Origin: an uncultured Clostridia bacterium | GTDB taxonomy: Bacteria; Bacillota; Clostridia; TANB77; CAG-508 | Direction of reading: 5' to 3' | NCBI GenBank assembly: GCA_944392805.1 | Contig: CALXXZ010000007.1 | Span: forward strand, 18,469 to 82,468 | DNA length: 64,000 bases | Shown: in pieces, positions 36,203-44,557 of the stretch | How positions within the stretch are numbered: position 1 is the stretch's first letter | Layout: each line of letters begins with the position of its first letter | The notes under the pieces: generated by a model | The model's database searches: none | Told to the model about the DNA's origin: nothing | Seen by the model: the letters and a program-made list of their open reading frames with translations, nothing else | Made by a program: the position numbers and the translations under genes

Positions 36203-37666
36203 GTGAAAAAAAGCATAGCTAAAAATTACATATACAACTTAATATACCAGATGTTAACTATTGTATTACCATTAATAACAACTCCATATTTATCAAGAGT
36301 ATTAGGAGCAGAAAATATTGGAATATATGGTTATACATTATCAATAGTAACATATTTTGTTTTATTTGGAACTTTAGGAATTGCAATGTATGGACAAAGA
36401 GAAATTGCATATGTTCAAAATGATAAAACAAAACAAAGTAAAACTTTTTGGGAAATAGTGATAATAAGATTTATTACATTATCAATAGCATCACTAACAT
36501 TTTATATTACATTTTGTACAGGAGGAGAATATACAACATATTATACAATCTTATTATTAGAATTATTAGCAAATGCATTAGATATAAGTTGGTATTATCA
36601 AGGAATCGAAGATTTTGGAAAAACTGTAGTAAGAAACCTAATAGTAAAAAGTCTAAGTTTAGTATGTATATTTGTATTTGTAAAAACACAATCAGATTTA
36701 TGGAAATATATGTTGATATATGTATTAGCGAATGTTTTAGGAAATGCAACAATGTGGTTTTATTTACCAAAAATGTTGCAAAAAATATCATTAAAAACAT
36801 TAGAATTTAAAAAACATATAAAACCTGTATTATCTTTATTTGTACCACAAATTGCAACACAAGTATATGTTGTATTAGATAAAACTATGATTGGAAATAT
36901 TACAAATAATATGTCAGAAGTAGGATTTTATGAACAAGCCCAAAAAATAGTAAAAACATTAATGTTAGTAGTAACAGCATTAGGAACAGTAATGAATTCT
37001 AGAATAGCAAGTGCATTTGCAGAAAATAAAAAAGAAGATGTAAAAAAATATTTAATGCAAACATTTAATATTGTATGGTTTTTAGGAATTCCTGCAATGT
37101 TTGGAACAATGGCTGTATCAAGTAAATTAGTACCATGGTTTTATGGGGAAGGATATGAACCAGTTATACAATTATTAATTGCGACAAGTCCAATATTATT
37201 AGCAATAGGATTAAATAATGTAACAGGAATACAATATTTAATTCAAACAAAACAACAAAAAAATTATACTATATCAGTAACAATAGGAGCAATTGTAAAT
37301 GTAATTTTTAATTTAATATTAATAAATTTGATAGGAACAGTTGGAGCAGCAATTTCATCAGTAATAGCAGAATTCACAATATTAGGTGTACATTTTATAT
37401 ATATGAGAAAAGATATAAAGATTTTGGATGTACTAAAATTATCAATAAAATATTTAATAAGTGGACTAATAATGTTTGTAATTGTATGGTATATTACAAA
37501 ATTAATGCCAGTAAGTATATTAAATACAATGATTGAAGGTGCTATAGGAGCTATAATATATTTTGCAATATTATTAATATTAAAAGACAAATTTTTAAAA
37601 GACATAATTAATCAAATAGTTGTAACAGTAAAAAATAAACTAGGAAAGGGAACTGTGAATGAATAA
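36203..37666 (+). CDS. Wzx-type oligosaccharide flippase
   Basis: A 487-residue membrane protein with 12-14 predicted helices of the MOP superfamily. The N-terminus NYIYNLIYQMLTIVLPLITT and PYLSRVLGAENIGIYGY are characteristic of Wzx flippases that turn undecaprenyl-diphosphate-linked repeat units across the membrane. The start is GTG, with GAAAGGA about 12 bp upstream. It overlaps the glycyl radical enzyme gene by 8 bp. Its presence next to an ABC exporter implies two export routes or two polymers. Confidence 0.93.
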   Translation: MKKSIAKNYIYNLIYQMLTIVLPLITTPYLSRVLGAENIGIYGYTLSIVTYFVLFGTLGIAMYGQREIAYVQNDKTKQSKTFWEIVIIRFITLSIASLTFYITFCTGGEYTTYYTILLLELLANALDISWYYQGIEDFGKTVVRNLIVKSLSLVCIFVFVKTQSDLWKYMLIYVLANVLGNATMWFYLPKMLQKISLKTLEFKKHIKPVLSLFVPQIATQVYVVLDKTMIGNITNNMSEVGFYEQAQKIVKTLMLVVTALGTVMNSRIASAFAENKKEDVKKYLMQTFNIVWFLGIPAMFGTMAVSSKLVPWFYGEGYEPVIQLLIATSPILLAIGLNNVTGIQYLIQTKQQKNYTISVTIGAIVNVIFNLILINLIGTVGAAISSVIAEFTILGVHFIYMRKDIKILDVLKLSIKYLISGLIMFVIVWYITKLMPVSILNTMIEGAIGAIIYFAILLILKDKFLKDIINQIVVTVKNKLGKGTVNE

Positions 37667-39680
37667 AATTATAGAACTAATAAAAAAGATAATTAATAAA
37701 AGTGATAAATTATCAAATTTTACAGTAATAGTTTATAAATATAATAGAAAATATAGAAATATGCCAAAAACTCTTTTATTTGCATTAAAAGGAATATTCA
37801 AATTTTATATGCCAAGTACAAAATTATCAAAAGGAATGCAGATAAGAAAATTATTAGAAAAGCTAAAAGTAAAAGGAAATAATGACAAATTTGTATATTA
37901 TATTGACCCATTAAAAATGCTTAATATTAAAAATTTTGCAATTGAGAATACAACAATTGATTATGAAATTGGACTAGAAAAAAGTTTAGAAGATATGCAA
38001 AAAGAAAATGAAAAAATGAAAGATGGAGAATATAAAGAAAACCAAAAACAACTATTATTAGGAATAGCAGAATTAATAGAAAAAGAGAAAAAAGTAGCTC
38101 CAAATGAGGACGTTGCTAAAAATATAGAAAATATTAAAAGTAAAAAAGCTGAAGGATTTCAAGAAGCATTGCAAAGAATATTGTTTTATAATCAAATTGT
38201 ATGGCAGACTGGACATCATTTAAATGGATTAGGAAGACTTGACAAAATTTTAGATAAATATTATAAAAAAGATATAAAAGAAAATAAGATTACAAAAGAA
38301 GATGCACGAAGTTTAATAAATGAATTTATGAAATTGTTACATGAAAACTTTTGGTTTAAAAGTAACGCATTATTAGGTGATACTGGGCAAGTAATAATAT
38401 TAGGGGGAAAAGAGCCTAATGGAGAATACTTTTGCAATGATTTGACATATATGTTTATAGAAGAAATAGAAAAACTTCAATTGCCTGACCCAAAAGTATT
38501 GTTAAGAGTAGCAAAAAATATGCCAAGAGAATTGATGGAAACATCAGTAAAATGTATAAAAACAGGAATAGGATGTCCACTATTTTCAAATGACGAAGTA
38601 GTAATTCCACAATTAATAAATTTCGGATATGATGAAAAAGATACATATAATTATGTTACAGCAGCATGTTGGGAACCATTAATTACAGGAAAATCATTTG
38701 ACCAAAACAATATGAAAACAATAGTATTTTTAAAACCATTTACTGAAATGCTGAATAAAGAAAACTTAGAAGAGATTCATAATCAAGAACAATTAATGGA
38801 AAAATACAAAACTTATTTAGAAAAATATATAAATGAATTTTTTGCTGAATTAGATGGAAGAAAATTTGAAACAGATCCAGTAATGTCTTTATTTATACCA
38901 CATTGTAATAAGGTAGGAATAGATGTTACAGAAGGTGGAGCAATATATAATAATTATGGTGCTACTTCTGTATCACTTGCAAACACAGTAAATGCAATTA
39001 TAAATATAAACAAATTTGTATTTCAGGAGAAAAAATACACATTAAGTGAATTAAATGAACTGCGAAAAAATAATTTTGAAAACAATGAAAATATTCAACT
39101 AAAAGACCAAGGAATCAGATATGGAAAAGATGATGATAATGTATTAGAGATAACAAATACAATTACTAAATGGGTAGATGAAATTTTAAAAGACAAGACA
39201 AATAGAATGGGTGGAAAGTTAAAATTTGGACTAAGTGCACCATCATATATAGATGAATCAAAAGATTTTGAAGCTTCATTAGATGGAAGAAAAAAAGGAG
39301 ATGCATTTATTGTACACATTTCATCAGATATAACATCAAACCCATATACTGAGTTAATTCAATTTGCATCAAAAATAGACTATAGTGGAAATAGATTTAA
39401 TGGAAATGTAATAGATTTCATGGTAACACCAAGTTTTATGGAAAATAATTTTGAAAAATTCACAGACTTTCTAATATTAAGTATAGATATTGGATTTTTC
39501 CAGATGCAGATGAATGTAGTTAGTAGTGAAACATTAATAAAAGCAAAAGAACATCCAGAAGAATTTCCTAATTTAATAGTAAGAGTTTGGGGATTTAGTG
39601 CATATTTTAATGACTTACCAGAAGAATATAAAAATGTGTTAATAGAAAGGGCTTTAAAAAATGAAGGTAAGAGTTACTAA
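37659..39680 (+). CDS. Glycyl radical enzyme of unknown substrate
   Basis: A 673-residue enzyme of the pyruvate formate-lyase superfamily, shorter than most members (about 750-850). The catalytic thiyl Cys337 lies in AACWEPL, and the C-x-E spacing (Glu339) resembles eliminases and dehydratases such as glycerol dehydratase or choline lyase rather than the Cys-Cys of pyruvate formate-lyase. The C-terminal radical loop is RVWGFSAYF with Gly645 as the radical site. A SLDGRKKGD block is also typical. The first 65 residues are basic and atypical. It overlaps wzx by 8 bp and its activase by 20 bp. Its place in a glycan operon suggests radical dehydration or C-X cleavage of a polymer precursor. Confidence 0.88.
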   Translation: MNKIIELIKKIINKSDKLSNFTVIVYKYNRKYRNMPKTLLFALKGIFKFYMPSTKLSKGMQIRKLLEKLKVKGNNDKFVYYIDPLKMLNIKNFAIENTTIDYEIGLEKSLEDMQKENEKMKDGEYKENQKQLLLGIAELIEKEKKVAPNEDVAKNIENIKSKKAEGFQEALQRILFYNQIVWQTGHHLNGLGRLDKILDKYYKKDIKENKITKEDARSLINEFMKLLHENFWFKSNALLGDTGQVIILGGKEPNGEYFCNDLTYMFIEEIEKLQLPDPKVLLRVAKNMPRELMETSVKCIKTGIGCPLFSNDEVVIPQLINFGYDEKDTYNYVTAACWEPLITGKSFDQNNMKTIVFLKPFTEMLNKENLEEIHNQEQLMEKYKTYLEKYINEFFAELDGRKFETDPVMSLFIPHCNKVGIDVTEGGAIYNNYGATSVSLANTVNAIININKFVFQEKKYTLSELNELRKNNFENNENIQLKDQGIRYGKDDDNVLEITNTITKWVDEILKDKTNRMGGKLKFGLSAPSYIDESKDFEASLDGRKKGDAFIVHISSDITSNPYTELIQFASKIDYSGNRFNGNVIDFMVTPSFMENNFEKFTDFLILSIDIGFFQMQMNVVSSETLIKAKEHPEEFPNLIVRVWGFSAYFNDLPEEYKNVLIERALKNEGKSY

Positions 39681-40398
39681 TATTCAAAGATTTTCGCTTC
39701 AAGATGGTCCTGGGATTAGGACTACTGTGTTTTTAAAAGGTTGTAGTATTTGTTGCCCATGGTGTGCAAATCCTGAAAATATAAAATATGAAACTCAAGG
39801 ACAATTTGGATATGATATAGAGTTAGATGAACTAGAAAAAGAAATTCTAAAAGACGAAAAATTTTATAAATTAGGAGGAGGAGTTACATTTTCTGGTGGA
39901 GAACCTTTATTACAATTTGACAGATTAGAACCATTGCTACAAGGACTTAATCAACAAAATATAAATATTTGTATAGAAACAGCCTTATTTGTGCCAACTA
40001 GTTTGTTGGAAATAGCTTTAAAATATGTTGATGAATTTATAGTTGATATTAAAATTTTAGATAATACTGAAGCGAGAAAGGTATTAAATGCTGATATTGA
40101 ATTGTATTATAAAAATATTCAAAAACTTTTTCAGCAAAAACATAATATCACTTTTAGAATACCAGTTACAAAAGAATATACTTTGCAAGAACACAATAAG
40201 ACAAAGATATTAGAGTTACTTGAGAAGTACAAGCCTAAACAAGTTGAAATATTCAAGTTACATAGACTTGCAAAAAACAAATATGAAACTTTGAAAAAAG
40301 AAATGGCTGAATTTCAAGAAGTTACAGATGACGAAATGGAAAATTTCCTAAAAGAAATAAAAAATGTAAAAATAAATGCAAGAATTTGCAAGATATGA
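39661..40398 (+). CDS. Glycyl radical enzyme activase (radical SAM)
   Basis: A 245-residue radical SAM protein that uses a 4Fe-4S cluster and S-adenosylmethionine to place the glycyl radical on the neighbouring enzyme. The cluster motif Cys28-x3-Cys32-x2-Cys35 lies in GCSICCPWC (with an extra Cys31), preceded by FSLQDGPGIRTTVFLKG and followed by FSGGEPLLQ. The ferredoxin-like insert with extra clusters found in many dehydratase activases is absent, so the size matches pyruvate formate-lyase activase. The start is inside the end of the partner gene, so the two are translationally coupled. Function requires anaerobic conditions. Confidence 0.92.
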   Translation: MKVRVTNIQRFSLQDGPGIRTTVFLKGCSICCPWCANPENIKYETQGQFGYDIELDELEKEILKDEKFYKLGGGVTFSGGEPLLQFDRLEPLLQGLNQQNINICIETALFVPTSLLEIALKYVDEFIVDIKILDNTEARKVLNADIELYYKNIQKLFQQKHNITFRIPVTKEYTLQEHNKTKILELLEKYKPKQVEIFKLHRLAKNKYETLKKEMAEFQEVTDDEMENFLKEIKNVKINARICKI

Positions 40399-40408
40399 GA
40401 GGTAAAAT

Positions 40409-41371
40409 ATGGACATATTTGTGAAATTAGAAAAAAACAAAAAATTCATGGAAAAGTATAACAAGTTTAAAAAGAAGAAACAACAAAAAGAAACAAAAAG
40501 AAGAGTAAAAGGAACATACAAATTTGTTGATAGAAAAAAGGATAAGAAAAACTTATGTATCATAATAGCAGGATACAAAAAAATCTTATGGGATGATATA
40601 TTTGGTAGACTTGAAAAATTTATGCCAAAAGATATGGATGTATGTATAGTATCATCAGGGCTATATAATGAAGAACTAGATAAAATAGCAGAAAAAAATA
40701 AATGGTCATACTTAAGTTTAAAACAAAACAAAGTAACATTAGTACAAAATATTGCAATAAATTTACATCCAAAAGCTAAAATGATATATAAGATTGATGA
40801 AGACATATTTATAACAAAAAACTTTTTCTCTAAATTGATGGAAACATATAAAAAAGTCGAAGAAGAAAGTAATTATAGAGTTGGATTTGTAGCACCATTA
40901 TTACCTATAAATGGATATTCAAATGTAAATGTATTAAAAAAGACTAGAACAATAGCTAAATTTGAAAAGAAATTTGGAAAAGCATATCATGATGGTGGAG
41001 GAGAAGAAAAAATAATCAAAAATCCAGAAATAGCAAAATTCATGTGGAAAGAAATAGGACAACTAGATGAACTATCTAAAAGATTTGACCAAGAAGAATT
41101 TGCATATTCAATATGTCCAATAAGATTTAGTATAGGAGCAATATTATTCTCAAGAGACTTATGGGAAGCAATGGGAAGATTTGTAGTTGAAAAAGGAACT
41201 AATATGGGAAGAGATGAAGCACAAATATGTGAATATTGCATGATAGAAAGTAGAGCAATAGTGGTTTCAGAAAATACAATTGCAGGACATTTCTCATATG
41301 GACCACAAACAAAAGCAATGGAAGAATTCTACAATAAAAATAGAAAAATATTTGAATTAAAAGAGGTATAA
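40409..41371 (+). CDS. GT-A-like glycosyltransferase, glycan locus
   Basis: A 320-residue protein. A basic coiled N-terminus of about 45 residues precedes a GT-A-like fold: a LCIIIAGYKKILWDDIF strand-helix, a KIDEDIFITKNFF segment that fits a DxD metal-binding site, and a C-terminal GRDEAQICEYC block. It is less typical than the other GT2 enzymes of the cluster, so the family assignment is tentative. It lies 10 bp after the activase and 3 bp before glf, which places it in the same operon. Confidence 0.7.
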   Translation: MDIFVKLEKNKKFMEKYNKFKKKKQQKETKRRVKGTYKFVDRKKDKKNLCIIIAGYKKILWDDIFGRLEKFMPKDMDVCIVSSGLYNEELDKIAEKNKWSYLSLKQNKVTLVQNIAINLHPKAKMIYKIDEDIFITKNFFSKLMETYKKVEEESNYRVGFVAPLLPINGYSNVNVLKKTRTIAKFEKKFGKAYHDGGGEEKIIKNPEIAKFMWKEIGQLDELSKRFDQEEFAYSICPIRFSIGAILFSRDLWEAMGRFVVEKGTNMGRDEAQICEYCMIESRAIVVSENTIAGHFSYGPQTKAMEEFYNKNRKIFELKEV

Positions 41372-41374
41372 GTT

Positions 41375-42475
41375 ATGAAAAAATATGATTATTTAATAGT
41401 AGGTGCAGGTTTATTTGGAGCAGTATTTGCACATGAAATGAATAAAAAAGGAAAAAAATGTCTTGTAATAGATAGAAGAAATCATATAGGTGGAAATATC
41501 TATTGTGAAAAAATAAATGGAATCAATGTTCACAAATATGGAGCACATATATTCCATACAAGTGATAAAGAAGTATGGGAATATGTAAATCAATTTGCAG
41601 AATTTAATAATTACATAAACTCTCCAATTGCAAATTATAAAGGAGAAATCTACAATTTACCATTTAATATGAATACATTTTCAAAATTATGGGGAATTGC
41701 AACACCAGCACAGGCAAAAGAAATTATTGAAAAACAAAAAGCCGAATATAATATCACAGAACCTAAAAACTTAGAAGAACAAGCAATTTCTCTAGTTGGA
41801 AAAGATATTTATATGAAACTAGTAAAAGAATATACAGAAAAACAATGGGGAAGAGATTGTAAAGATCTACCATCATTTATTATAAAAAGATTACCAGTTA
41901 GATTTGTATATGACAATAACTATTTCAATGATAGATATCAAGGAATTCCAGAAGGTGGATATAATGTTATAATTGAAAAATTATTAGCAGATGCTGATGT
42001 AGAACTTGGTGTTGACTATCTAAAAGAAAAGGATAAATATAATAGCCTAGCTGATAAAATTCTATATACTGGTATGATAGATGAATATTTTGGATATAAA
42101 TTTGGAAACTTAGAATGGCGTTCATTAAAATTTGAAAATGAAGTATATGAAGATATTGATGATTATCAAGGTAATGCAGTTGTTAATTATACAAGCCATG
42201 ATGAAAAATATACTAGAATTATTGAACATAAACATTTTGAATTTAATAAGTGTAAAGGTACAATAATTACTAAAGAATATCCAATGGACTGGAAAATGGG
42301 AGATGAAGCTTATTATCCAGTTAATGATGAAAAAAATAATTCTTTATTTGAAAAATATAGAGAATTAGCTGATAAAGAAACTAATGTTATTTTTGGTGGC
42401 AGACTTGGAAATTATAAATATTATGATATGGATAAAGTTATCAGAGCTGCATTAGATTTAACAAAAACACTTTAA
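41375..42475 (+). CDS. glf: UDP-galactopyranose mutase
   Basis: A 366-residue flavoenzyme that converts UDP-galactopyranose to UDP-galactofuranose, the donor for Galf residues. The FAD-binding YLIVGAGLFGAVFAHE motif, RRNHIGGNIY, and the conserved YGAHIFHTS and GGRLGNYKYYDMD segments are intact. Its presence implies that the surface glycan contains galactofuranose. It is the last gene of the 22-kb locus; a palindromic repeat array begins at the base after its stop codon and may act as terminator. Confidence 0.96.
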   Translation: MKKYDYLIVGAGLFGAVFAHEMNKKGKKCLVIDRRNHIGGNIYCEKINGINVHKYGAHIFHTSDKEVWEYVNQFAEFNNYINSPIANYKGEIYNLPFNMNTFSKLWGIATPAQAKEIIEKQKAEYNITEPKNLEEQAISLVGKDIYMKLVKEYTEKQWGRDCKDLPSFIIKRLPVRFVYDNNYFNDRYQGIPEGGYNVIIEKLLADADVELGVDYLKEKDKYNSLADKILYTGMIDEYFGYKFGNLEWRSLKFENEVYEDIDDYQGNAVVNYTSHDEKYTRIIEHKHFEFNKCKGTIITKEYPMDWKMGDEAYYPVNDEKNNSLFEKYRELADKETNVIFGGRLGNYKYYDMDKVIRAALDLTKTL

Positions 42476-42535
42476 AGGGGACGGTCCTGTTTTGAAGGGG
42501 ACAGTCCCCTTTAAAACAGGACCGTCCCCTTTTAG
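42476..42535 (+). repeat. Palindromic repeat array, 20-bp variant, inverted arms
   Basis: Three GGGACNGTCC-type cores at 20-bp intervals start right after the glf stop. The left unit (AAAGGGGACGGTCCTGTTTT) and the right unit are exact inverted copies around a central GGGGACAGTCCCC, so the whole can fold into a long cruciform. A T run follows, so it could end the glycan transcript. Confidence 0.85.
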
Positions 42536-42555
42536 AAAAAATTTTCCAAAATGTA

Positions 42556-42584
42556 TTGACAAAATAAACCAAAAATTGTATAAT
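42556..42584 (+). promoter_or_regulatory. Consensus sigma-A promoter of infC-rpmI-rplT
   Basis: TTGACA at 42556-42561 and TATAAT at 42579-42584, separated by 17 bp, both perfect. Confidence 0.9.
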
Positions 42585-42591
42585 AGTTACT

Positions 42592-42756
42592 GTTACAAGA
42601 AGAAGTTATCCACTTCTCACCTTATCTATGTGGAAAAAGGTTAGAAAATTTTAGATTTATATGAATAAATGTATATCTATAATTGTGTGGAATTGACTTG
42701 TAACAAAGTCAATTTTTTTCGTTAAAAGCGAAGCAAAAAATCAGGAGGTGTTTTAT
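42592..42756 (+). promoter_or_regulatory. infC operon leader with attenuator hairpin
   Basis: A leader of about 165 nt. It contains a terminator-like hairpin (AATTGACTT at 42691-42699 with 42706-42714) followed by a run of T (to 42719), placed before the infC ribosome binding site. Upstream, TTATCCACTTCTCACCTTATC and GTGGAAAAAGGTTAG could form the alternative structure. In Bacillota this position holds the L20 leader, where ribosomal protein L20 or IF3 stalling controls read-through; assignment to that family is by position and layout. Confidence 0.65.
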
Positions 42757-43266
42757 ATAAAACAAGAATTACCTATAAATGGTCAAATAAGAGCCAAAGA
42801 AGTTCAATTAATAAGTGATGATGGACAAAAAATGGGAATAGTACCACTATCAAGAGCATTAGAATTAGCAGGTGACAAAAAATTAGACTTAGTATTAGTA
42901 TCTCCAAATTCAGAAATACCAGTATGTAAAATAATGAATTATGGAAAATACAAATTTGAACAATCTAAAAAAGAAAAAGAAGCTAAAAAGAAACAAAAAG
43001 TTCAAGAAACAAAAGAACTAAGAATAACACCTAATATTGAAGAACATGACTTTGGTTTTAAAGCAAAAAATGCAAGAAAATTTCTAGAAGATGGAAATAA
43101 AGTAAAAATTACTGTAAGATTTAGAGGAAGAGAATTAAATAATACAAAAATGGGAGAAGAAGTATTAAATCAATTTATAAAAACTCTAGAAGATATATCA
43201 GTAGTTGAGAAAAAGCCAAAACTAGAAGGTAAGAATATGTTTATTATACTAGCTAAAAAAGCTTAA
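42757..43266 (+). CDS. infC: Translation initiation factor IF-3 (ATA start)
   Basis: A 170-residue factor that binds the 30S subunit and checks start codon and initiator tRNA. The sequence KQELPINGQIRAKEVQLI, the linker rich in Lys/Glu and the C-terminal VRFRGRELNN block are typical. The GTG at 42748 overlaps the AGGAGG ribosome binding site (42743-42748) and cannot be the start; the ATA at 42757 lies at ideal spacing (8 nt) and begins the conserved region. infC genes are known for rare start codons such as ATT or ATA, which give autoregulation because IF3 rejects them. Followed by rpmI and rplT. Confidence 0.93.
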   Translation: MKQELPINGQIRAKEVQLISDDGQKMGIVPLSRALELAGDKKLDLVLVSPNSEIPVCKIMNYGKYKFEQSKKEKEAKKKQKVQETKELRITPNIEEHDFGFKAKNARKFLEDGNKVKITVRFRGRELNNTKMGEEVLNQFIKTLEDISVVEKKPKLEGKNMFIILAKKA

Positions 43267-43304
43267 TAATATAAAATCTAAACAATTGAAAGGAGCGAAA
43301 AGCT

Positions 43305-43508
43305 ATGCCAAAACTAAAAACAAACAAAGCAGCTAAAAAAAGATATTCATTAACAGCAACAGGAAAAGTAAAAAGAACAACAGCTAATAGAAGACACTTA
43401 TTAGCAAACAAAACAAAAAGACAAAAATTATCAAGCAGACGCCCAGGAGCATATGCAGATAAATCATGTGAAAATACAATTAAAAAATTATTACCATATG
43501 GTAACTAA
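43305..43508 (+). CDS. rpmI: 50S ribosomal protein L35
   Basis: A 67-residue basic protein, [17 protein letters not shown] at the start with the conserved [18 protein letters not shown] stretch; normal length. A GAAAGGAG ribosome binding site precedes the ATG. Second gene of infC-rpmI-rplT. Confidence 0.97.
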   Translation: MPKLKTNKAAKKRYSLTATGKVKRTTANRRHLLANKTKRQKLSSRRPGAYADKSCENTIKKLLPYGN

Positions 43509-43533
43509 AAAGTAGAATGAGGAGGGAAAATAA

Positions 43534-43884
43534 ATGGCAAGAGTAAAATCAGCAATGACAACAAGAAGAAGACATAAAAAAGTATTAAAACAAGCAAAAG
43601 GATATTATGGAGCAAAACATTATAGATTTAGAAACGCAAATCAAGCTGTATTAAAATCATTATCATATGCATATGTTGGAAGAAAAGATAGAAAAAGCAA
43701 TTTCAGAAAATTATGGATAGCAAGAATAAATGCAGCAGCAAGAATGAATGGAACAACATACAGCAAATTAATAGCAGGATTAAAGAAAGCTAATGTAACA
43801 ATAAATAGAAAAATGTTAGCTGAAATAGCTGTAAATGATCCAAAAGCATTTACAGAAATAGCAACAGTTGCAAAAAATGCATAG
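43534..43884 (+). CDS. rplT: 50S ribosomal protein L20
   Basis: A 116-residue basic protein needed for early 50S assembly, starting [20 protein letters not shown] and containing [21 protein letters not shown]20 is the usual repressor of its own operon through the leader upstream of infC. A strong GAGGAGGG precedes the start. A terminator follows its stop codon. Confidence 0.97.
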   Translation: MARVKSAMTTRRRHKKVLKQAKGYYGAKHYRFRNANQAVLKSLSYAYVGRKDRKSNFRKLWIARINAAARMNGTTYSKLIAGLKKANVTINRKMLAEIAVNDPKAFTEIATVAKNA

Positions 43885-43896
43885 TAAAAGAAAAGG

Positions 43897-43935
43897 AGGT
43901 CTTTATTTTAATAAAATTAAAATAAGACCTTTTTG
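43897..43935 (+). terminator. Intrinsic terminator after rplT
   Basis: AGGTCTTTATTTTAA pairs with TTAAAATAAGACCT across an AATAAAA-type loop with one bulge, followed by five T. It overlaps the leader of the next gene, so some read-through may occur. Confidence 0.8.
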
Positions 43936-43957
43936 CGTTATAAAATTGGAGGAATAT

Positions 43958-44554
43958 ATGAACATAGGAATAGATATAGATGGAGTATTATTAGATTTAG
44001 AAAGATTTGCATTAGACTATGGTACGAAATTTTGTATAGAAGAAAATATAGATATAAAAATAAATGTACAAGAATATTATGAAGCATTAAAATTTAATTG
44101 GACAGAAGAACAAGAAAACAAATTTTGGAACAAATATATAGTAAAATATTTTTCAGAATCACAACCAAGAGAATTTGCATCACAAATAATAAAAAAATTA
44201 AGAGAAGAAGGAAATAAAATATATATAATAACAGCAAGAGATGAAGAAGGGTTACCTAAAGAACAATATGGTAAATCACAAGAAATAACAAAGAAATGGT
44301 TAAATGAAAATAATATAGAATATGACAAATTAATATTTGTATCAGATTCAGAAAAATTAAATCAATGTATAGAAAATGATGTAAAAATAATGATAGAAGA
44401 TAGTCCTACTAATATAAAAAACATATCAACACAGATTCCTGTTATAAAATTTAATTGTGGTTATAATGAAAATATTTCAGGAAGTAATATTATAACAGCA
44501 TATGGTTGGTATCAAATATATGAAATAATAAATAAAAAAATGAAAGGAGAATAA
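43958..44554 (+). CDS. HAD-superfamily phosphatase, 5'-nucleotidase-like
   Basis: A 198-residue cytoplasmic hydrolase. Motif I is IGIDIDGVLLDLE (nucleophile and acid-base Asp), motif II lies around IYIITARDE and motif IV is IMIEDSP, which fits the NT5C/YqfW-like nucleotidase group. The start at 43958 is chosen because TTGGAGGA precedes it and the DxD motif follows at residue 5-7; a longer frame from 43868 overlaps rplT and lacks support. The substrate is unknown, but its position 3 bp before an IMP dehydrogenase gene is compatible with nucleotide metabolism. Confidence 0.8.
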   Translation: MNIGIDIDGVLLDLERFALDYGTKFCIEENIDIKINVQEYYEALKFNWTEEQENKFWNKYIVKYFSESQPREFASQIIKKLREEGNKIYIITARDEEGLPKEQYGKSQEITKKWLNENNIEYDKLIFVSDSEKLNQCIENDVKIMIEDSPTNIKNISTQIPVIKFNCGYNENISGSNIITAYGWYQIYEIINKKMKGE

Positions 44555-44557
44555 AAT

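Noticed and set aside
36448-36810. + strand open frame inside wzx
   Set aside because: Out-of-frame shadow of the flippase gene with Ile/Asn/Tyr-rich translation.
37659-39680. Assignment as pyruvate formate-lyase
   Set aside because: The active site has one Cys in AACWEP instead of adjacent Cys-Cys, and the neighbours are glycan genes rather than fermentation genes.
42748-42756. GTG start for infC
   Set aside because: It overlaps the AGGAGG ribosome binding site; the ATA at 42757 fits spacing and family start.
43868-43957. Upstream extension of the HAD phosphatase gene
   Set aside because: It overlaps rplT and the terminator, while a good ribosome binding site and the DxD motif support the start at 43958.
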